A stretch of 64,000 bases of DNA from an uncultured Aquimarina sp. (GTDB lineage: Bacteria > Bacteroidota > Bacteroidia > Flavobacteriales > Flavobacteriaceae): assembly GCA_947500845.1 (NCBI GenBank), contig CANMTP010000005.1, forward strand, positions 1-64,000, given 5' to 3'. The position numbers and the translations under genes were made by a program. Below are positions 55,350-62,862 of this stretch, one piece after another; positions within the stretch are counted from its first letter, which is position 1, and each line of letters starts with the position of its first letter. The notes beneath the pieces are model-generated. The model saw only the letters and a program-made list of their open reading frames with translations, ran no database searches and was not told the DNA's origin.

Positions 55350-55799
55350 ATGAACAAAATAATCAATATTATTTTTATTATTCTGCGCTTAGGACTAGGC
55401 GGAATGATGCTTTACGGAGGAATTCAGAAATTTGAAAACCCTAATCCAACTCCGCTAGAAGTTGTAGAGAAAGCACAAAAATTTCAGGAACCTGATCAAG
55501 AAAATACCTTACAAAAGATTTTGTATATCAACGGAATGAAACAGACCGGTTATTTTTGGCAAATTTTAGGAATATGCGAATTACTATTTGGTTTACTACT
55601 GGTGATACAAGGCACTAGCCTGATAGGTGCATTATTTTTGTTGCCCATAACGCTGCATATTTTCCTGTTTCATTTATTTTTAGAATCTGATGAAATTGGA
55701 GAGCTATTAGCAACAGGAGGATATTTAACAGTGAATATTTTGTTAGTGACCAAAGAATACAAAAAATGGAAAGACCTACTTTGGATCTCTTTCAAATAA
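55350..55799 (+). CDS. DoxX-like membrane protein
   Basis: The gene encodes 149 residues with about four membrane helices; FIILRLGLGGMMLYGGIQKF at the start and LLLVIQGTSLIGALFLLPIT later match the DoxX/SURF4-like fold. It sits 3 bases after the T9SS gene and ends before a strong hairpin, so it closes the haem operon. DoxX proteins are poorly defined, often tied to redox or membrane homeostasis. Confidence 0.78.
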   Translation: MNKIINIIFIILRLGLGGMMLYGGIQKFENPNPTPLEVVEKAQKFQEPDQENTLQKILYINGMKQTGYFWQILGICELLFGLLLVIQGTSLIGALFLLPITLHIFLFHLFLESDEIGELLATGGYLTVNILLVTKEYKKWKDLLWISFK

Positions 55800-55817
55800 G
55801 TCCAAAAAGAATAGCTG

Positions 55818-55860
55818 AAAGCCAAAATCATTAGCATAAGAAACTAATGATTTTGGCTTT
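55818..55860. terminator. 17-bp perfect hairpin closing the haem operon
   Basis: AAAGCCAAAATCATTAG (55818-55834) pairs perfectly with CTAATGATTTTGGCTTT (55844-55860) around a 9-nt loop, beginning 19 bases after the DoxX stop. There is no long T-run, only the TTT end of the arm. It is the likely transcript end for receptor-hmuY-T9SS-doxX. Confidence 0.7.
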
Positions 55861-56027
55861 AATTATTATCAATAAAATTCTAAGTTTTCTCACCTACTCA
55901 AAATTTCTAAAATATTTGTGCTATTTCATCGATACTGTGACCCGCTTAAGGATAGAAAATTGAGTACTTTATTCGATCATACCTGACTTATTCAGTTGGT
56001 CAATCTGATAACAATCAAAAATAAATG

Positions 56028-56035
56028 TAACTTTG
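56028..56035 (+). promoter_or_regulatory. TAnnTTTG -7 promoter element before the GNAT-like gene
   Basis: TAACTTTG is a perfect match to the Bacteroidetes -7 consensus and lies 50 bases before the ATG at 56085. No good -33 TTG is placed at the usual distance. Confidence 0.5.
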
Positions 56036-56084
56036 GGGATAAACAGACGACTTATATACTACTTGAATAGTCTGAAAGGGATCA

Positions 56085-57275
56085 ATGCTTGAAAAAATAA
56101 AAAATAGGTGTAAAACCAAATCTTTGCGATATGCATATTTCAATCATACCAATGATATTCCTGTAAAGGATTGGAATAGGGTAAATCGGAATAATTCAAT
56201 TTTTTTATCACTCGATTACCTAAAAGCTTTGGAGAATACTATTTCCGAGGCTATAAAATCTAAATATATCTTGTTTTATGATAAGGAGGTTCCGGTAGCA
56301 TTAGCCATTGCACAGCTCATAAAATTTAATCCTGCAGCGTTAGAAATTCAGGAATTCCCTTGTAAAATTAATGATACCATAAAAAATACGTTACTCAAAA
56401 ACCTTGAAGTTAAAGCATTGGTATGTGGAAATATCTTTTCTTGTGGCGAACATGGCTTTATATACGATGCTAAACGTCTAGATGCTAAGCAGGCGTTTGA
56501 AAATTTATCGAATGCTTTGTTCCAAATTAGAAAATCTGAAAATTCTAACAAACCCTCTTTTATATTACTTAAAGAATTTTGGCCAGAATCTTTCGAAACT
56601 AGTGATTATATAAAGGAATATGATTTTAAAGAGTTTAAAATCGATGTTAATATGGTGCTACCCATTCACGCTAGCTGGGATACTTTTGAGGATTATCTGA
56701 CAAGTATGCGTACAAAATTTAGAACACGAGCTAAAAAAGTGTTTCAAAAATCTGAAAAGATTATAGTACAGGATTTTACCCCTGAGGATATTAAAACATA
56801 TCAAGAAGAAATCAACAAACTCTATTTATCGGTCATTGAAAAAGCAGATTTTAAGATTGGAAAATTAAATGCTTCTACTTTTAGGCATCTAAAACAAAAA
56901 CTAGGTGAATTATTTATTTTTAAGGGATATTTCATTGATAAGAGGTTGGTAGGGTTTACTTCATCTTTTATGCTAAGCGATGCCATAGAGGCAAATCACA
57001 TTGGTATTGATTATAGTTTTAACAAAAAACATGCTATTTATCAAAAAATGCTATATGATTATGTTGACCTGGCCATTACCAAAAAAGTAAAAGCACTTAG
57101 ATTGGGAAGAACTGCAGAAATTATTAAAAGTAGTGTTGGTGCCAAACCAGTAGAAATGAAACTATATGTTCGTCATGGAAATTCTATTTCTAACACACTT
57201 CTAAAACCATTGGTAGAATTAATTTCTCCAAGTGAATATGAAGTTAGAAACCCTTTCAAACTTCAATTAGATTAG
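56085..57275 (+). CDS. GNAT-fold N-acetyltransferase-like protein (BioF2/FemAB type)
   Basis: The gene encodes 396 residues. The C-terminal half has the double-GNAT pattern seen in FemAB/BioF2-like proteins: SMRTKFRTRAKKVFQKSEKI, INKLYLSVIEKADFKIGKLN and SFMLSDAIEANHIGIDYSFN. Members transfer aminoacyl or acyl groups, but the substrate is not apparent here. It is followed by a YdjM-type gene after 4 bases, so the two are co-transcribed. The first 80 residues include SIFLSLDYLKALENTISEAI. Confidence 0.65.
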   Translation: MLEKIKNRCKTKSLRYAYFNHTNDIPVKDWNRVNRNNSIFLSLDYLKALENTISEAIKSKYILFYDKEVPVALAIAQLIKFNPAALEIQEFPCKINDTIKNTLLKNLEVKALVCGNIFSCGEHGFIYDAKRLDAKQAFENLSNALFQIRKSENSNKPSFILLKEFWPESFETSDYIKEYDFKEFKIDVNMVLPIHASWDTFEDYLTSMRTKFRTRAKKVFQKSEKIIVQDFTPEDIKTYQEEINKLYLSVIEKADFKIGKLNASTFRHLKQKLGELFIFKGYFIDKRLVGFTSSFMLSDAIEANHIGIDYSFNKKHAIYQKMLYDYVDLAITKKVKALRLGRTAEIIKSSVGAKPVEMKLYVRHGNSISNTLLKPLVELISPSEYEVRNPFKLQLD

Positions 57276-57279
57276 TGAT

Positions 57280-58293
57280 ATGGATTCGTTAACCCAAATT
57301 GTATTAGGAGCTGCCGTTGGAGAAGCGGTTCTAGGAAAAAAAGTAGGTAACAAAGCTATGCTATGGGGAGCAGTAGCCGGAACCATTCCCGATCTTGATG
57401 TAATATCAAAACTTTTTGTAGATACAGTGACGGCAAATGAATTACATCGAGGATTTTCACATTCTATTCTGTTTAGCATTTTGGCTGCACCACTATTGGG
57501 TTGGTTGATTTCAAAATTATATAAAAACAAAGAAGCAGATTGGAAAGACTGGACCAAGTTGATATTTCTAGGGCTTTTCACGCATCCTATTTTAGACGCA
57601 TTCACAACCTGGGGAACCCAGTTATTCTGGCCATTAGACTATAAAATAGCCATTAATAATATTTTTGTAGTAGATCCATTATATACAGTTCCTTTTTTAG
57701 TATTTGTTATTATAGCCATGTTTTACAAGCGAACACATCCAAAAAGAAAAAGATATAATAGATATGGATTATATGTAAGTAGCTCGTATCTCTTAATCAC
57801 CTTGATGCTACAACAAAGTGCAAAAGCAAATTTTTCGACTAGTTTAGAGAATCAACATATACAATACAATGAAATACAAACTCGTCCTACACCATTAAAT
57901 AGTGTTTTATGGACGGCCAATATTGAAACTCAAGATTCTTTCTTAATAGGATATTACTCACTATTAGATGAAGATGATCGTATTGACTTTTCTGAATTTC
58001 CTAAAAATCATCATTTATTAGCCGGTATGAAAGAAGATCCCCTTATTCCTCGACTCATAAAATTAACAGAAGGCTGGTATACTATCGAAAAAACTAATAA
58101 TAAAATTTTTTTTAATGATCTTCGCTTTGGATTATTAGGTATAGGTCCTGAGGCAAATCGCTTTGTGTTTAGTTATGAGTTATATTATGATAACAATGGA
58201 GAACTGATGGCAAAAGAACGTGAACGAGATATGGATGATGCCTCTCCACTATTAAAAAAACTGTTCAACAGAGTACTTGGAAATAAATCATAA
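57280..58293 (+). CDS. YdjM-family membrane-bound metal-dependent hydrolase-like protein
   Basis: The gene encodes 337 residues. PF04307 marks are DSLTQIVLGAAVGEAVLGKK at the start, VAGTIPDLDVISKLFVD, HRGFSHSILFSILAAPLLGW and LFTHPILDAFTTWGTQLFWP. These give several Asp/His ligands between four or more membrane helices. The C-terminal third is soluble. YdjM in E. coli is SOS-regulated; the substrate is unknown. It ends 1 base before a hairpin that separates it from the convergent DUF1761 gene. Confidence 0.85.
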   Translation: MDSLTQIVLGAAVGEAVLGKKVGNKAMLWGAVAGTIPDLDVISKLFVDTVTANELHRGFSHSILFSILAAPLLGWLISKLYKNKEADWKDWTKLIFLGLFTHPILDAFTTWGTQLFWPLDYKIAINNIFVVDPLYTVPFLVFVIIAMFYKRTHPKRKRYNRYGLYVSSSYLLITLMLQQSAKANFSTSLENQHIQYNEIQTRPTPLNSVLWTANIETQDSFLIGYYSLLDEDDRIDFSEFPKNHHLLAGMKEDPLIPRLIKLTEGWYTIEKTNNKIFFNDLRFGLLGIGPEANRFVFSYELYYDNNGELMAKERERDMDDASPLLKKLFNRVLGNKS

Positions 58294-58335
58294 CAAAGCT
58301 GAATTCTTCCTTTGTTACCTTAGAATTCAGCTTTG
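58294..58335. terminator. 14-bp bidirectional hairpin between convergent genes
   Basis: CAAAGCTGAATTCT (58294-58307) pairs perfectly with AGAATTCAGCTTTG (58322-58335), starting right after the stop at 58293 and ending 24 bases before the convergent gene end at 58360. It is a likely shared transcript end, with no strong T-run. Confidence 0.65.
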
Positions 58336-58359
58336 CCTAATATTTTATCCCCTTTACCA

Positions 58360-58860
58360 TTATACAAAATGGCATATAACTCCACCCATTAATGCCAGGC
58401 ATACAGTCCAATATCCAACATTTACTGCAATATATTTAAAGCCTTTTCTTTCAAAAAGAGCATTCGTCCCTAATACAGGAAGCACAAAGAATAAGCCTAC
58501 TACTGCTCCATGCAATACGCCATGACCAAAACTTCTATGATTTTGTCCATAAGTTTCCATGTATTGCTGAGAAAACTCATAGGTTTCAGAACCTACTTCA
58601 TTCCAGGCCGGATCTGCCATAATACTAGAAAAAAAACCATATTGATGTATCACCATTCCCGTGAGCATAGCTGCCAAAAAGAAACTAAAAATATAACTTA
58701 GGATAAAGATCAAGACCATATTGCCTCCTTTTAAATCTTCTGCTGTAAATCCGCATGCATTCATCCATGCGGTTCCAAAAACTTTAGGGTTATACCAAAT
58801 AAATCCCAAAATCATAGGGACCAATGCCGCAAGGGCAGTAATCAAAAAATTAAATTCCAT
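58360..58860 (-). CDS. DUF1761 family membrane protein
   Basis: The gene encodes 166 residues with four membrane helices. The family pattern is ALVPMILGFIWYNPKVFGTA with WMNACGF after it, and HGVLHGAVVGLFFVLPVLGT in the second half. No function is established for DUF1761. It is monocistronic, convergent with the YdjM gene and followed upstream by the LysE-family gene 51 bases away. Confidence 0.85.
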   Translation of the reverse strand: MEFNFLITALAALVPMILGFIWYNPKVFGTAWMNACGFTAEDLKGGNMVLIFILSYIFSFFLAAMLTGMVIHQYGFFSSIMADPAWNEVGSETYEFSQQYMETYGQNHRSFGHGVLHGAVVGLFFVLPVLGTNALFERKGFKYIAVNVGYWTVCLALMGGVICHFV

Positions 58861-58911
58861 ATTGATTAGTATTAAAGGTTGTTATACCAAATATAAGTAA
58901 AATCGGTTTTA

Positions 58912-59517
58912 TCAATAGTACCAAACAAGATATAATAGCCTGAAAGCCAGTACAATCAAAAGGATTCCGGTTATTCTAAAGAATAGAATCAGGCGTTTTG
59001 GGGAAATGAATTTCTTTAATTTTTCAGACAAAAATACCTTTAATACATCTGTAGTAAATATACCCATCAATACAGCAAAAATAAAGACTAATAAAGATTC
59101 AGTACTGGAATATTTATGCTTACCATAGTTATAAACCCCTATCCAAACCGCAAATACAAATGGATTAAAAAAATTAACACTGAATCCCTTTAAAAAAAAG
59201 ACTTTAAGACTTCGTGAATTTATAGTAACATTGGTATCAATTATGATCTTTTTAAGTAAATAACTAATGCCTAAACCAAAAATAATTATACTACCGATAC
59301 CCCCAATCAAAAATTCATTTTTTTCAATACTAATAAAAGAAGAGAACCCATAATAACATAGACCTACACAAATAAAATCACTGAAGATGATACCCAAAGC
59401 TACCGCTAATCCTGCTTTTTTGCCATATTGAAGACTGCTATTCAATAATAAAAAGAATACAGGACCAATGAATATAATCATTCCTAAGCCAATACCATAT
59501 CCTTCTAAAAATGACAT
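58912..59517 (-). CDS. LysE-family translocator
   Basis: From the ATG at 59517 the gene gives 201 residues, whose start MSFLEGYGIGLGMIIFIGPV is the usual LysE opening (first helix with IGPVFF). A start at 59565 would add 16 residues; it cannot be ruled out. Six helices are visible, with FWKGFSVNFFNPFVFAVWIG-like NPF motif near the centre. LysE proteins export amino acids or related small molecules. The substrate is not predictable. Confidence 0.8.
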   Translation of the reverse strand: MSFLEGYGIGLGMIIFIGPVFFLLLNSSLQYGKKAGLAVALGIIFSDFICVGLCYYGFSSFISIEKNEFLIGGIGSIIIFGLGISYLLKKIIIDTNVTINSRSLKVFFLKGFSVNFFNPFVFAVWIGVYNYGKHKYSSTESLLVFIFAVLMGIFTTDVLKVFLSEKLKKFISPKRLILFFRITGILLIVLAFRLLYLVWYY

Positions 59518-59653
59518 TAAAACGTAAATACCTATTAAATACTGGTAAATATAGAGTAATTTCAAGCTGTAAGAGATTTTCTAATGGATAATTCGAATTA
59601 AAAAAATGACAAATCTCATTCCGTTCATATCGACTTTTATCTAAATTAGTACC

Positions 59654-61567
59654 ATGAAGAATACTATTGCCGAAAGAATTTTTGATTTTCTAAAAGACTT
59701 CCCTCCTTTTGATGTTCTTCAGAAAGAAGAACTCTACACAATATCAAAAAATGTTAAAGTAGTGTACTTACAAAAAGAGCAATATATCTTTAAAACTGAC
59801 GAAAACATTCATGATCATTTTTATGTGGTAAAAGATGGTGCTGTAGGTATTTTTAGAGAAGAAGATCATACCCTGGTGGACGAGTGCGATGAAGGTGATA
59901 TTTTTGGTCTACGAGCTTTGATCAGAAAGGATAATTATATTTTAAGTGCCAAGGCTATCGAGGAAAGTATTTTGTACAGCATATCGTCAGAGTTACTTGA
60001 AAAAGTAATTCATACCAATGCTCAGGCAAATAAGTACTTATTGGCAAGCTTTGTCGCTAACATACGAAATCCCTATTCTGGTGAAAGTATAGACTCTTTA
60101 TTTACGCAAACAGAAGATCTTCAAAAAAACACTTCTAACTTAACCGAGGTACAGTCTGCTCAATATTCGAAGAATCCCATCACTTGTAGCTTAAATACCT
60201 CTATAAAAGAGGCCGCACAGACTATGAGTTCAAATCGTATTGGTTCTATTGTTATTACCAAAGAAGAAAAACCCTTAGGGATTATTACCGATAAAGATTT
60301 ACGAAATAAAATTGCGACAGGACAATTTCCTATTGAAGATACTGTAAAAAACATCATGTCTGCGCCAGTAATTACATACCCAAAAAATATTACAGTTGCC
60401 GAAGCGCAAATAGCTATGCTGCAGCATAGCATATCTCATTTATGTATTACCGAGAACGGAACCCTGAACGCCAAACTTGTAGGTATTCTATCTGAACATG
60501 ATATCGTGGTAATTCACGGTAACAACCCTTCCGTTCTCATTAAGGAGGTAAAACGCTCTAAGACCGCCAAAGATCTTAAATATATTCGTGAGAAAGCGCA
60601 ACAACTACTTGAAGGCTATATTACACAAAATGTCCCGATCTTTTTTATTGCTAAAGTCATTTCGGCAATTAATACTACTATTACACAAAAAGCTATAACG
60701 TTATCCATAGAAGAAATGGATACCCCTCCACCAACAAAATATAGCTGGTTAGCCTTAGGAAGTCAAGGCAGAAGAGAACAATTACTATTAACAGATCAGG
60801 ATAACGCATTAGTATTTGAAAATGTACCCGAAGAGAAATACTTTCAAACAAAAAATTACTTTCTTTCACTTTCTGATAAAGTTACTCATAAACTGAATAC
60901 CATTGGTTTCGAATTTTGTCCTGCAAAGATGATGGCTAGCAATCCGCAATGGTGTTTGTCTCTAGACGAATGGAAAGAGCAGTTTAATAACTGGATTACG
61001 AAACCCGATGCCGATAAAATAATGCTGTGTACTATCTTTTTTGATTATAATCTGGTATTTGGCAATAAAGAATTAGTAAATGAAATGTCTGAAAGTATTT
61101 TTAACGCTATCAATACCTATGAGATCTTTCTAAATTTCTTGGGATTAAATGCCTTAAAGAATCCTCCTCCACTTAGCTTTTTTAGACAGTTTTTGGTAGA
61201 GCACAGTGGAGAACACAAAGACCAATTTGATATCAAAGCTCGGGCACTCATGCCCCTGGTAGATGCGGCACGTTTACTGATTCTTTCTCATAACATTAAA
61301 GATTTCAATAATACGGTTTTACGATACGAAAAATTAGCCGAAGTCGAGCCTCAAAACAAAGATCTATATGTTTCATGCATAGATGCTTTTAAAATATTAC
61401 TTCAGTTTAGAACTCAGCAAGGATTACGACATGGTAATTCAGGAAGGTTTATTGATCTTAACACCTTAAATAAAACAGATCGACTTAAACTTAAAGGATG
61501 TTTTAAACCTATAAAAAACATACAGGAATTAATACAGGTACGTTTCAACTTATCACAACTATTATAA
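59654..61567 (+). CDS. cNMP-binding, CBS and DUF294 nucleotidyltransferase-like signalling protein
   Basis: The gene encodes 637 residues in the order: cyclic-nucleotide-binding domain (about 15-130, with DHFYVVKDGAVGIFREED), two CBS domains (about 170-285, with SNRIGSIVITKEEKPLGIIT), a GlnD-like DUF294 nucleotidyltransferase region (about 330-450, with WLALGSQGRREQLLLTDQD, where GSxGR and two Asp give the catalytic site) and a C-terminal helical DUF294 domain. Such proteins sense nucleotides and may modify a partner. It ends 2 bases before the exonuclease gene; this pairing recurs in many bacteria. Confidence 0.9.
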   Translation: MKNTIAERIFDFLKDFPPFDVLQKEELYTISKNVKVVYLQKEQYIFKTDENIHDHFYVVKDGAVGIFREEDHTLVDECDEGDIFGLRALIRKDNYILSAKAIEESILYSISSELLEKVIHTNAQANKYLLASFVANIRNPYSGESIDSLFTQTEDLQKNTSNLTEVQSAQYSKNPITCSLNTSIKEAAQTMSSNRIGSIVITKEEKPLGIITDKDLRNKIATGQFPIEDTVKNIMSAPVITYPKNITVAEAQIAMLQHSISHLCITENGTLNAKLVGILSEHDIVVIHGNNPSVLIKEVKRSKTAKDLKYIREKAQQLLEGYITQNVPIFFIAKVISAINTTITQKAITLSIEEMDTPPPTKYSWLALGSQGRREQLLLTDQDNALVFENVPEEKYFQTKNYFLSLSDKVTHKLNTIGFEFCPAKMMASNPQWCLSLDEWKEQFNNWITKPDADKIMLCTIFFDYNLVFGNKELVNEMSESIFNAINTYEIFLNFLGLNALKNPPPLSFFRQFLVEHSGEHKDQFDIKARALMPLVDAARLLILSHNIKDFNNTVLRYEKLAEVEPQNKDLYVSCIDAFKILLQFRTQQGLRHGNSGRFIDLNTLNKTDRLKLKGCFKPIKNIQELIQVRFNLSQLL

Positions 61568-61569
61568 AT

Positions 61570-62238
61570 ATGTTTACCTGGTTCAAGCAAAAAAACTATC
61601 CTGATTTTTGGAAGAAATATCAAGAACATTTCAAGAACAAAGAAGAACATGATCTAAATACCGCTCGTTTTGTCGTCTTTGATACCGAAACTACTGGTCT
61701 CGATATAAAAAAAGATCGGATTTTATCGATTGGCGCTATTGCGGTGACTGGGAATACGATGGATGTAGCCGATAGTCTGGAAATATACCTCAAACAAGAC
61801 CTGTTCAATTCAAAAACAGTAGCCATTCATGGGATTCTAAAAGAAGGTAATATCATAAAATCTGAAGAAAAAGAAGCCTTAGTGCAATTTTTGGATTATA
61901 TAAAAAACGCTATTCTGGTTGCACATCATGCAGCTTTTGATGTTACAATGATTAACGAATGTTTGGCAAGACAAAACTTACCAAAACTAAAAAATAAAGT
62001 ATTAGACACAGGTACACTATTCAAGAAAACAACGCTTTGCACTTCAAAAGACAAATTATATGCTTTGGATGAGTTGTGCACCCTATTTGATATTAACAAA
62101 CATGATCGACATACGGCTTCTGGCGATGCTTTCATTACAGGAATTGTTTTTTTAAAAATCTTGGCACAACTTTCAGCAACAAGAAAAACAACCCTAAAAA
62201 GCCTGTTTTATAATCCAAATCGAAGAGGATTATTATAA
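61570..62238 (+). CDS. DnaQ-like 3'-5' exonuclease
   Basis: The gene encodes 222 residues. The DEDDh motifs are visible: FVVFDTETTGLD with D38 and E40 (ExoI), LVAHHAAFDVTMIN (ExoII) and HDRHTASGDAFIT (ExoIII, His plus Asp). This is the proofreading-type exonuclease fold of PolC/epsilon relatives, probably not the main epsilon because it is linked to a DUF294 gene. It lies 2 bases after that gene, so coupling is likely. Confidence 0.92.
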   Translation: MFTWFKQKNYPDFWKKYQEHFKNKEEHDLNTARFVVFDTETTGLDIKKDRILSIGAIAVTGNTMDVADSLEIYLKQDLFNSKTVAIHGILKEGNIIKSEEKEALVQFLDYIKNAILVAHHAAFDVTMINECLARQNLPKLKNKVLDTGTLFKKTTLCTSKDKLYALDELCTLFDINKHDRHTASGDAFITGIVFLKILAQLSATRKTTLKSLFYNPNRRGLL

Positions 62239-62295
62239 AACTGTCAACGAACTCATAATTAATTTGCATTTACCACAAGAAATTATTCTCTTTAG

Positions 62296-62309
62296 TGTAA
62301 AATTTTACA
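62296..62309. promoter_or_regulatory. 14-bp palindrome before the acyl-CoA carboxylase genes
   Basis: TGTAAAATTTTACA is perfectly self-complementary and lies 20 bases before the ATG at 62329. It could be an operator, although its AT-rich content makes chance matches less rare. Confidence 0.4.
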
Positions 62310-62328
62310 AGAAAAATAAATAATCGGG

Positions 62329-62814
62329 ATGAGTGACAAATACAAGGTTAGGGTAAATGAGACTTTTGAGTTTGATCTTACCAATGAAAATATTTCGAAA
62401 ATTGATGCATTACGCACTTCAAAAAACCAATATCATGTGCTTTTAGAGGCCAAATCATACCACACTGAAATAGTCGAAACAGACTTCAATAACAAAAAAT
62501 ACACGGTAAAAGTAAATGGTAATAGCTACCAGGTTACCATTGCCAACGAGCTTGATATGCAAATCGCCGCAATGGGATTTTCTGTTGGGTCTTCAAAACA
62601 AGTAAGTGCGATCAAGGCCCCAATGCCAGGTTTGTTGCTAGACATTCATGTAGAAGTGGATCAAGAGGTGAAAGAGAATGATCCAATATTGATCCTCGAA
62701 GCCATGAAAATGGAAAATGTTATCCTTTCGCCAAGAGATGGAGTCATCAAATCTATTACAGCTAGCAAAGGTGATGCCGTAGATAAAGGACAAATGTTAA
62801 TTGAATTCGCATAA
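62329..62814 (+). CDS. Biotin carboxyl carrier subunit of an acyl-CoA carboxylase
   Basis: The gene encodes 161 residues. The C-terminal biotinyl domain carries ILEAMKMEN with biotin-lysine K127, flanked by APMPGLLLDIHVEVDQEVKE. The N-terminal part (1-90) resembles the swivel/linker region of separate carrier proteins of propionyl- or acetyl-CoA carboxylase. It is 48 bases before the biotin carboxylase gene, so the complex is encoded together. The carboxyltransferase gene is probably beyond the right edge. Confidence 0.93.
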   Translation: MSDKYKVRVNETFEFDLTNENISKIDALRTSKNQYHVLLEAKSYHTEIVETDFNNKKYTVKVNGNSYQVTIANELDMQIAAMGFSVGSSKQVSAIKAPMPGLLLDIHVEVDQEVKENDPILILEAMKMENVILSPRDGVIKSITASKGDAVDKGQMLIEFA

Positions 62815-62862
62815 GCCCATTAGGGATATTAAATAGGACAAACAGTTCTAATAGAATATACT

